DNA from: a bacterium
GTDB taxonomy: Bacteria; Arandabacterota; Arandabacteria; Arandabacterales; Arandabacteraceae
Length of the DNA: 12,427 nucleotides
Reading direction: 5' to 3'
Assembly: GCA_025774405.1 (NCBI GenBank)
Contig: JALGWB010000026.1
Coordinates: 1 to 12,427 of the forward strand
A program made the position numbers and the translations under genes. Shown here piece by piece: positions 6,070 through 12,293 of this stretch. The notes beneath the pieces were generated by a model. That model saw only the letters and a program-made list of their open reading frames with translations, was not told where the DNA came from and did no database searches. The stretch's first letter is position 1. Each line of letters starts with the position of its first letter.

Positions 6070-8190
6070 GTGCCAACACCGCTGGGTTTAGAGCCAAACA
6101 GGGGAATTCTGAGACACGGAGATGTTGTCTTCGCCATCTGTGTCATCTCGATAATTGGCATCATGATTGTCCCCCTTCCGACTTTTCTGCTCGACATATT
6201 GCTTTCATTCAACATCGCCTTCTCACTCGTTCTTCTGCTGACAGCTATCTATGTGACTGCGCCGCTTGAACTATCGGTCTTTCCCAGTTTGATGCTCGTA
6301 GTCACCCTCTTTAGACTTTCGCTTAACGTTGCGTCAACAAGGCTGATCCTTGGTCAGGCAAATGCTGGCGAGGTGATTTCTGCCTTTGGCTCTTTTGTCG
6401 TCAAGGGCAACTATGTCGTTGGCTTCGTCATCTTTGTAATCATCGTTGTCATCCAGTATGTGGTTGTTGTCAGGGGTACTCAGCGAAATGCTGAGGTCAG
6501 TGCAAGGTTTACGCTCGATGCAATGCCCGGTAAGCAGATGAGCATTGACGCTGATCTCAATGCTGGTCTTATCGATGACAGGGAAGCCATGAGACGCCGG
6601 GCAGAGATAACCCGTGAGGCGGATTTCTATGGTGCGATGGATGGCGCAAGTAAATTCGTAAGGGGTGATGCGATAGCTGGCATCATCATCAATCTCATTA
6701 ACATTCTTGGCGGCCTTGCTATTGGCGTGCTGCAGCAGGGCCTGCCTCTTGGAGAGGCAGTCCGCACATATACAAGGCTAACAATTGGAGATGGGTTGGT
6801 TACCCAGGTTCCTGCGCTGATCGTTTCAACCTCGGCCGGGATCGTGGTAAGCAGGGCAGCGGCCCAGTCAAATCTTGGTGTGGATATCGGCACCCAGCTA
6901 TTCACTGGCCACAAGCCATTGGCAATAGTTGGGGCAACACTTGTCGTCCTGGCATTTGTCCCGGGGCTGCCAACGGTTCCCTTCCTTCTGCTTGGCACAG
7001 TGGCGGCAGGTGCTGGCTATGCAAGGTACAAGAGTGGCAAGGCATCTGTTGAAGTCAAGGAAGAGGAGCCAAAGCCCAAGGAGAAGAAACAGGAGAAGCT
7101 GGAGGATCTGGTGAAAGTTGACCGACTTGAACTTACGATTGGCTATGGTCTGATCTCGATGGTTGATCCGGCCGAGGGTGGAGACTTCCTTGAGAGAATA
7201 AGGGGCTTGAGGCGTCAGATAGCAATTGATATGGGGCTTATCGTTCCTCCGATAAGGATTAGGGATGATGTGAAGCTCAAGCCGTATGAGTATGAAATCA
7301 GGCTGAAAGGTGCCCGGGTGGCCAAAGGTGAAGTCTATCCGGGCCAGTATCTTGTGATCGGCACCAAAGATGCCCTCAGCGAGATCGATGGTCAGGAGAC
7401 CCGTGATCCAGCTTTTGGGTTGATGGCTAAATGGATACACCCGAGGGAGAAGGAAAAGGTTGAGGGGATGGGGCTAACAGTGGTCGAAGCGGCCGTTGCT
7501 CTTGGTACTCATCTGTCCGAGGTGATCAAGAGTCATGCGAGCGAGATCCTGAGCAGACAGGATGTTCAGAATATAATTGACTCGCTGAAGAAAGATTATC
7601 CTGCAGTTGTCGATGAAGCGATTCCTCAAGCAGTAAGTCTGGGGACAATCCACAGAGTCATGCAGAATCTACTCAAAGAGCAGGTTCCGATCAAAGATGT
7701 GCTGACCATTATCGAGACCCTGGCTGATTATGCCCCCCACACCAAGGATATCGATGTGCTCTCGGAGTATGTACGCTCCTCGCTGCAACGTACCATCTGC
7801 AACATCTGTGAGGGCACTGACGGCGTTATCTATGCGGCAACAGTGGATCCGAAGATCGAGCAAATCATAGCGGACTCGGTTCAAGTCACGCGCAGCGGGA
7901 TCGCCGCAGTGCTCGAACCACAGGTTGCACAGCAGATAATAAAAGCCGTTGAGAAAATCTCCACGAATATGCTTGCGTCCAACCACAAGCCGATAATCAT
8001 ATGCTCTCCAAATGTGAGGCTTGCTCTGAAGAGACTGATAGAAAGCAGCTTGCCGAGGGTGATTGTGATTTCATTCGGTGAGATTACGACAGATTGTGAA
8101 GTTCATTCGGTAGGGATGGTGAGATTCGATGAAGATCAAGAAGTTCTCAGCAGCAACTATACCGGAGGCGCTGACAAAGGTCAGGCTTGA
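6070..8190 (+). CDS. flhA: Flagellar export gate protein FlhA
   Basis: FlhA forms the nonameric ring of the export gate and docks late chaperone-substrate complexes. The start is GTG 6070, preceded by AAGGGGTGAG at 6056-6065; no nearby ATG gives the conserved N-terminus. The product is 706 residues. Residues 1-320 carry about eight membrane helices. The conserved FHIPEP loop (about 139-200) contains EVSARFTLDAMPGKQMSIDA and the DGASKFVRGDAIAG segment, where the Asp linked to proton use lies. A Lys/Glu-rich linker at 325-348 leads to the cytoplasmic domain (about 350-690) with IDMGLIVPPIRIRDD and LADYAPHTKDI. The last 20 or so residues extend past the usual end and overlap the start of flhF by 62 bases, which is long for this operon. 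Confidence 0.96.
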   Translation: MPTPLGLEPNRGILRHGDVVFAICVISIIGIMIVPLPTFLLDILLSFNIAFSLVLLLTAIYVTAPLELSVFPSLMLVVTLFRLSLNVASTRLILGQANAGEVISAFGSFVVKGNYVVGFVIFVIIVVIQYVVVVRGTQRNAEVSARFTLDAMPGKQMSIDADLNAGLIDDREAMRRRAEITREADFYGAMDGASKFVRGDAIAGIIINLINILGGLAIGVLQQGLPLGEAVRTYTRLTIGDGLVTQVPALIVSTSAGIVVSRAAAQSNLGVDIGTQLFTGHKPLAIVGATLVVLAFVPGLPTVPFLLLGTVAAGAGYARYKSGKASVEVKEEEPKPKEKKQEKLEDLVKVDRLELTIGYGLISMVDPAEGGDFLERIRGLRRQIAIDMGLIVPPIRIRDDVKLKPYEYEIRLKGARVAKGEVYPGQYLVIGTKDALSEIDGQETRDPAFGLMAKWIHPREKEKVEGMGLTVVEAAVALGTHLSEVIKSHASEILSRQDVQNIIDSLKKDYPAVVDEAIPQAVSLGTIHRVMQNLLKEQVPIKDVLTIIETLADYAPHTKDIDVLSEYVRSSLQRTICNICEGTDGVIYAATVDPKIEQIIADSVQVTRSGIAAVLEPQVAQQIIKAVEKISTNMLASNHKPIIICSPNVRLALKRLIESSLPRVIVISFGEITTDCEVHSVGMVRFDEDQEVLSSNYTGGADKGQA

Positions 8191-9187
8191 TATGGGTTCT
8201 CATGCGGTCATTCTTGGGACCTCAAGGCGTCGAGTCAGGGGAAGTATCAACGTCGTGGAGGTTGTCGCCGCAGCAGGTGAGGAGGTGAAGCGAATGGCTA
8301 CTCTCTCGGGAAGGCAAGATAAGCGTCCCATGGCGCTTGAACGCATGCGCAACATTGATCGCGATCTTCTGGCGGAATTGAAAGCTATCGAGGCAAGATT
8401 GAACGAAATAGCTGAATCTGTCGTCAGCGATGCTTTCACAAGGAAAGGTGGTTCTGTGATCGACGACCTATTGCAGGCAGGTTTTGATCCCTTGCTCCTC
8501 AGGGATAGGATCAAGCTCGATAGGCTTGCCAGCCCGGTGTCTCTTAGAAATCTCATCAGTGATCTGCTTGGTGAGGTCCGGATCGAGAAACCGATTGATA
8601 GGGTTGGCATCTTTGTAGGTCCTGCCGGAGCCGGTAAGACCACAACCGTTCTTAAGGTAGCCAGACGATATTCAGAGCAGGACAGAACAAAGCCGATTGT
8701 TGTCTTCTTCGGCCCAAAATCAGCGAGAGATGTAACCTGGCTGAGGCAGCAGTGCAAATCACTCAAGCTGAAGTTTCGAGTGGTGACGCATTGCAACGAC
8801 CTGGAGCGATTCATTACCAGGCAAAGGAGCCCAATCCTCATCGATACCCCCGGTCTCTCAGAGATCAGTGACTCCGACTTGCGTTTTCTTGTCGGACTGA
8901 GCAGGCAAAAGGCATCCGTAAGGCTTCATCTTGTGGTAGAGGCAACGATGGACCCGCAGAATATCTATGCCCTTGCATCCTGCATACCAGGTTCGCCGAG
9001 TATGGGGCTTGTGCTCACCAAAATGGACGAAGCCGCACGTATTGGTGGGGTGCTTTCGGCAGTCCTGGCAGGTGCTATGCCACTTATCTATGTGACAGGT
9101 GGGACGCAGTCAAGTGACGGTATCTTCGTCCCCGATCTTGGAATTATAACCGATAAGGTCTTTGAAAGTCTCGAAAAGAGCGCTTAA
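8129..9187 (+). CDS. flhF: FlhF, SRP-type GTPase with degenerate G2 and G3 motifs
   Basis: FlhF is the third SRP-family GTPase and sets flagellar position and number in many bacteria. I start at ATG 8129, inside flhA, because MKIKKFSAATIPEALTKVR and the following AVILGTS match the canonical FlhF N-terminus; GGTGAG at 8118-8123 is close ahead. ATG 8192 is a possible shorter start with AAAGGTCAGG before it, but it would cut off that N-terminus. The 352 residues keep the P-loop GPAGAGKTTT (164-173), an altered G3 DTPGL (239-243; usually DTAGR) and G4 TKMD (297-300). The DTYR(I/A)GAxEQL segment expected before LRQQCKSL reads GPKSARDVTW (195-204), so the Asp and Arg used in catalysis are gone. GTP binding looks possible; hydrolysis is doubtful. 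No flhG follows. Confidence 0.9.
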   Translation: MKIKKFSAATIPEALTKVRLDMGSHAVILGTSRRRVRGSINVVEVVAAAGEEVKRMATLSGRQDKRPMALERMRNIDRDLLAELKAIEARLNEIAESVVSDAFTRKGGSVIDDLLQAGFDPLLLRDRIKLDRLASPVSLRNLISDLLGEVRIEKPIDRVGIFVGPAGAGKTTTVLKVARRYSEQDRTKPIVVFFGPKSARDVTWLRQQCKSLKLKFRVVTHCNDLERFITRQRSPILIDTPGLSEISDSDLRFLVGLSRQKASVRLHLVVEATMDPQNIYALASCIPGSPSMGLVLTKMDEAARIGGVLSAVLAGAMPLIYVTGGTQSSDGIFVPDLGIITDKVFESLEKSA

Positions 9188-9199
9188 GAGGTCACCACG

Positions 9200-9955
9200 A
9201 TGGAAGACCGGCAAGGCATGACATCTACATCGGGCAACAAAACCTCACTCATCGATCGTGAGGAGATGGTAAAGCAGCATCTTTGGTTGGTCAGATGCAT
9301 AGCTCAAAGCATTGCCGAAGCTCTTCCCAAGACTGTCGATGTCCATGATCTCATAAGTGCCGGTACGGTCGGGCTGATAAAGGCGGTTGATGAGTACGAT
9401 CCTGCCAGAGGTGCCAAGCTGGAGACATATGCCCGCTATAGAATCCGAGGTGCTATCTTCGATGAGCTAAGGAAACAGGATATCCTTCCCTATTCGATTC
9501 GCTCTAAGGTGAAGCAGATCGACCGTGCGATATACGAGCTTGAGCGTGAGCTCGGTAGATATCCTGAGGATGACGAGATCGCTGAGCGTGCCTGCCTAGA
9601 TGTCGGAGAGATTTCAAGATTGCTCGCTATGGCTGGCACCCTGGATCTTTACTCACTTGAGGAGCTCCTTGAGAACGGAGATGTATCTCTGGACATCATC
9701 GAAAGTCAGGTCACTGAGGGCTCAAGAGATCCCCTCAGCAAGCTTGAAAGAGAGGAGCTTGTCAAGGTGCTGGTGAGTGCAATCAAGGAGCTTCCTGAGG
9801 CCGAGAGGACAATACTCGGGCTCTACTACTACGAAGGGCTTCGCATGAAGGAGATCGGCGAGGTTCTGGGCATTAGCGAATCACGGGTTTCGCAGATACA
9901 TTCAAAGGCAATTCTCTTCCTAAGGAGCAGGCTTAGAGCACGTTTGTCAAAGTAG
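9200..9955 (+). CDS. fliA: Sigma-28 family flagellar sigma factor (FliA/WhiG/SigD type)
   Basis: This is an RNA polymerase sigma factor of the group that transcribes late flagellar, motility and chemotaxis genes. AGAGGT at 9187-9192 precedes ATG 9200; ATG 9218 is a weaker alternative. The 251 residues show sigma region 2 (about 26-95) with DLISAGTVGLIKAVDEYDP and YARYRIRGAIFDELR, and region 3 (about 98-175) with the GRYPEDDEIAE helix. Region 4 (about 195-247) has LPEAERTILGLYYYEGL, then the helix-turn-helix MKEIGEVLGISESRVSQIHSKA. In FliA, SigD and WhiG the segment joining regions 2 and 3 is nearly always D-W-x-P-R; here residues 94-98 read D-I-L-P-Y. No anti-sigma flgM is visible in the window. 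Its place after flhF fits flagellar sigma factors. Confidence 0.92.
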   Translation: MEDRQGMTSTSGNKTSLIDREEMVKQHLWLVRCIAQSIAEALPKTVDVHDLISAGTVGLIKAVDEYDPARGAKLETYARYRIRGAIFDELRKQDILPYSIRSKVKQIDRAIYELERELGRYPEDDEIAERACLDVGEISRLLAMAGTLDLYSLEELLENGDVSLDIIESQVTEGSRDPLSKLEREELVKVLVSAIKELPEAERTILGLYYYEGLRMKEIGEVLGISESRVSQIHSKAILFLRSRLRARLSK

Positions 9956-9964
9956 GTGACTGCG

Positions 9965-10168
9965 ATGGTACCACGAATAGAATATGATAACCCTTTTGCA
10001 GTAGGCAGACCTGAGGGAATAGCTCGCGTTGACAAACCGAGACAGGAAGAGCGGAAGCGGCGCAACGGTAACCACTTGAGAAGGGAATTTGTCAAGAAAG
10101 AGCATGAATCGGAATCGGAGGTTTCCCAAAAGGATGACCTCGGCAAGCGAATCGATCTCGAGGCTTAG
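9965..10168 (+). CDS. Small highly charged protein of unknown function in flagellar operon
   Basis: I do not recognise this gene. GTG 9956 is open in frame, but ATG 9965 is better placed, with AGGTGA at 9954-9959 (overlapping the fliA stop) about 5-6 bases ahead. The 67-residue product is hydrophilic, with no signal peptide or membrane segment. Its N-terminal third (MVPRIEYDNPFAVGRPEGIARV) could form a short conserved peptide. The middle is rich in Arg, Lys and Glu and probably disordered or helical. The end reads GKRIDLEA. It fills exactly the gap between fliA and the PilZ gene, on the same strand, with a fitting ribosome site, so it is likely a real gene. Short charged proteins occur at comparable places in other flagellar operons, but I cannot assign a family or role. 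Confidence 0.6.
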   Translation: MVPRIEYDNPFAVGRPEGIARVDKPRQEERKRRNGNHLRREFVKKEHESESEVSQKDDLGKRIDLEA

Positions 10169-10170
10169 CC

Positions 10171-10605
10171 GTGCGGGATGACAACAACGATAATAGGCGC
10201 GAATTTCTGAGATTGAAGCTTGATCTTCCAGTTGATCTCAGACGCATATGTCGGGAAGGTGCCGTCCCGGAGAGAGACTGGTTGAGTGGTCAAATGGTGG
10301 AGATCGGTGGTGGGGGTGCCAGATTGCTTTGCCCGGTTGAGCTGGGGCAGGGAGATGTCCTCTGTATCAGGTTTACCATACCCGATACACACGAAATGAT
10401 AAAGGCATATGCTCGGGTCGTTGGCATGTGCGGTGGAGACGATGGGATATGTGTGAAGTTCGTTGAACTTTCAGAGACTGAGCGCGGTATGATTTTGCGG
10501 TACGCATTCAGAGAGCAAATAAGAAGGTATAAAGGTTACACCATGGAAGCTGAATCGAAATCCATCAAGCGAAGTGGTCATGACGAAAGTGGGTCTGATA
10601 ACTGA
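10171..10605 (+). CDS. PilZ domain protein, likely c-di-GMP receptor
   Basis: PilZ domains bind cyclic di-GMP and, in flagellar operons, often act on the motor (as YcgR does) or on other motility partners. The start is GTG 10171, two bases past the previous stop, with only a weak CGAGG ahead (about 10159). The 144 residues carry the first c-di-GMP motif RxxxR as REFLR at 10-14. The second motif, usually (D/N)xSxxG, reads E-I-G-G-G-G at 44-49, so Asp becomes Glu and Ser becomes Gly. The rest of the barrel (RLLCPVELGQGDVL, ARVVGM, ICVKFVELSETERGMILRYAF) is standard. There is no YcgR-type N-terminal domain, so it is a stand-alone PilZ. Binding is plausible but the altered second motif makes affinity uncertain. 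The 3' end overlaps the next gene by 26 bases. Confidence 0.85.
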   Translation: MRDDNNDNRREFLRLKLDLPVDLRRICREGAVPERDWLSGQMVEIGGGGARLLCPVELGQGDVLCIRFTIPDTHEMIKAYARVVGMCGGDDGICVKFVELSETERGMILRYAFREQIRRYKGYTMEAESKSIKRSGHDESGSDN

Positions 10606-11422
10606 AGACATAAGACGAACACCGATCCCCCTTACCTATGACGGTAGTATCGAGGTTCTGGGGACTGTCAGATCAGGTGCACATCTTCAAGTGGCCGGTG
10701 ATGTTTCCATATATGGCAATGTCGAGGACGCCATCATCGAAGCCAAGGGTGGTGTCATCATAGATGGAGGTTTCCTTGGGGCAGGCCATGGCAGGATAGA
10801 ATGTGAAGGCTGCTTTAGGTGCCGGTTCATCCAGAATCAACGCGTTATCGCTAAGGGCAATGTCGAGGTAGAGCGGTCTGCGGTCTCGAGCACAATCTTC
10901 TCCTCAGGCAGTGTCGTGGTCAGGGGTGCGATGGTGGGTGGTGAGGTCCATGCTTTTGCAGGAATCGAAACAGGCATGGTGGGGAGTAAGCGCCCGGTGA
11001 TGACACGGATTGAGACTGGACTCGATCCAGTGGTTGCCCTGAGGATAGAAGAGCTCGAAAGCGAAGCGATGGCGCTTACCAAGAAACGCCTGGGTTTGTT
11101 GAAGAACCTGAGAGTACTTTGCGATGGAGGCAGTGAGCCGAAGCGAATCGAAAGAGCTACTGACCTCGAGGCAGCTGCCGATGCTATTCATGGTGACGTA
11201 ATCGCAATCGGAGAGAGCATAATCCGGCTCCGTCAGGAGGCCAAACTCAATCGCAATTCCATGATCATAGTCAGCGGGTGTTTTTACCCACCCGTTGAGC
11301 TTTCTGTCTGCTTTGCTCAAGTCTGCATCGACGATGAGATGACGGGGGTTCGTTTTAGCCTCAAGGGAGACCAAATCATCTGTGAACCTTTGACAGGGGG
11401 ACAGCGGGATGACCGAGAATGA
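10580..11422 (+). CDS. FapA-like (DUF342) beta-helix protein without the N-terminal domain
   Basis: The sequence resembles the C-terminal part of the FapA/DUF342 family, of unclear biochemical role, often encoded near flagellar and signalling genes. I choose ATG 10580 (GTG 10574 is also open); the ribosome site is weak (GAAGTGG), consistent with coupling to the overlapping PilZ gene. Of 280 residues, about 21-135 form short repeated strands typical of a right-handed beta-helix: GSIEVLGTV, AHLQVAGDVSIYGNV, GGVIIDGGFLG, RVIAKGNVEV, GSVVVRGAMVGGEVHAF. The IGSKR-like turn (MVGSKRPV) follows. Residues about 150-225 are a charged helical region that could be a coiled coil, and the end returns to beta strands. 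Family members are usually 450-650 residues; the N-terminal domain is missing here and is not found upstream, so this is a short version and not an obvious frameshift. Confidence 0.78.
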   Translation: MTKVGLITEDIRRTPIPLTYDGSIEVLGTVRSGAHLQVAGDVSIYGNVEDAIIEAKGGVIIDGGFLGAGHGRIECEGCFRCRFIQNQRVIAKGNVEVERSAVSSTIFSSGSVVVRGAMVGGEVHAFAGIETGMVGSKRPVMTRIETGLDPVVALRIEELESEAMALTKKRLGLLKNLRVLCDGGSEPKRIERATDLEAAADAIHGDVIAIGESIIRLRQEAKLNRNSMIIVSGCFYPPVELSVCFAQVCIDDEMTGVRFSLKGDQIICEPLTGGQRDDRE

Positions 11423-12293
11423 AAACATCAGGCCGCCAGATCTGGCCAGGTTTACCTCAAATATCCCCCCGTTCCCCAAGTGTGTTCAGCGAGTGCTTAC
11501 GATGTTGAGGGATCCGAGAATCCAGCTTACCAAGGTGGCTGAAGTCGTCTCACTCGATCAGGGTTTTGCGGGTAAGGTGCTGCGAATGGCTAACTCAGCC
11601 TATTTCGGTTTACCACGCCGAGTTTACAACGTAACCGAAGCTCTGGTCTTACTTGGATATGCCAATGTCCGTAATGTTTTGATCTCTGCCTCAGCTAGCA
11701 ATATCCTCTCCAGTGCCGTTGAGGCCTATGGACTTGATGCTGGTTGCCTCTGGGAACATTCAGTTGGAACAGCCTATGCAGCCCAGATGTTGAGTAGAAA
11801 GGTTGGCATGCAGGTCTATAGCATGGCTTTCAGCTGTGGCCTGCTGCATGACGTAGGTAAGGTCGCAATCGATCTTGCCCTTAACGATGAGGCTAAGTAT
11901 CAAATGCGCATTATGATAGGGTCGAAAGGTACTCGCCGGAGCGAGCTCGGGATGGTTGGTGTGACTCATGCCGAGGTTGGTGGAGAGATTTGTCGTCGAT
12001 GGAACCTTCCTGACGAGATAATAGATGGGGTTAGATTTCATCACGAACCCGGTACTTCTGACGTAAACAGGCTTATCGCCGGCATCATAACGGCTGCAGA
12101 TAGGTGTTCTCACTTCCTCCTGAGCGAAGGAGGTCACCTGCGAAGAAGGGATTTCTTGAGTCTTCCGGCGGGTAGCTACATCCCGGATCAAGAGTCCTTG
12201 AGAAGACTTTCAGAAGAACTACCTGCTATGATTGCCTCTTCCAAGGAACTGCTTCAGATGACGACCGAGCCAGCGACAGAGCACCTCACGTGA
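11409..12293 (+). CDS. HDOD domain protein retaining HD metal-ligand residues
   Basis: HDOD proteins are signalling proteins related to HD phosphohydrolases, frequently found with chemotaxis, c-di-GMP and flagellar genes; most have no proven enzyme activity. ATG 11409 follows AGGGGGAC at about 11395-11402 and overlaps the previous gene by 14 bases. The 294 residues carry the HDOD pattern: IPPFPKCVQRVLTMLRDP at 19-36, VVSLDQGFAGKVLRMANSAYFG at 46-67 and TEALVLLGYANVRNVLIS at 76-93. The second half keeps H117 (WEHS), H147-D148 (LLHDVGK), H187 (THAEVG), H211-H212 (FHHEP) and D231. This is the ligand arrangement of an active HD domain, although no GYP motif follows. No partner domain (GGDEF, EAL, receiver) is fused. 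It is the last gene of the visible operon. Confidence 0.88.
   Translation: MTENENIRPPDLARFTSNIPPFPKCVQRVLTMLRDPRIQLTKVAEVVSLDQGFAGKVLRMANSAYFGLPRRVYNVTEALVLLGYANVRNVLISASASNILSSAVEAYGLDAGCLWEHSVGTAYAAQMLSRKVGMQVYSMAFSCGLLHDVGKVAIDLALNDEAKYQMRIMIGSKGTRRSELGMVGVTHAEVGGEICRRWNLPDEIIDGVRFHHEPGTSDVNRLIAGIITAADRCSHFLLSEGGHLRRRDFLSLPAGSYIPDQESLRRLSEELPAMIASSKELLQMTTEPATEHLT

Noticed and set aside
6898..7440. 180-codon minus-strand frame inside flhA
   Set aside because: It is antisense to the FlhA linker and cytoplasmic domain; the Leu run mirrors the Lys/Glu-rich linker codons and nothing else supports a gene.
10904..11479. 191-codon minus-strand frame across the FapA-like and HDOD genes
   Set aside because: It covers two supported sense genes, has no family features, and there is no promoter or ribosome site for it.
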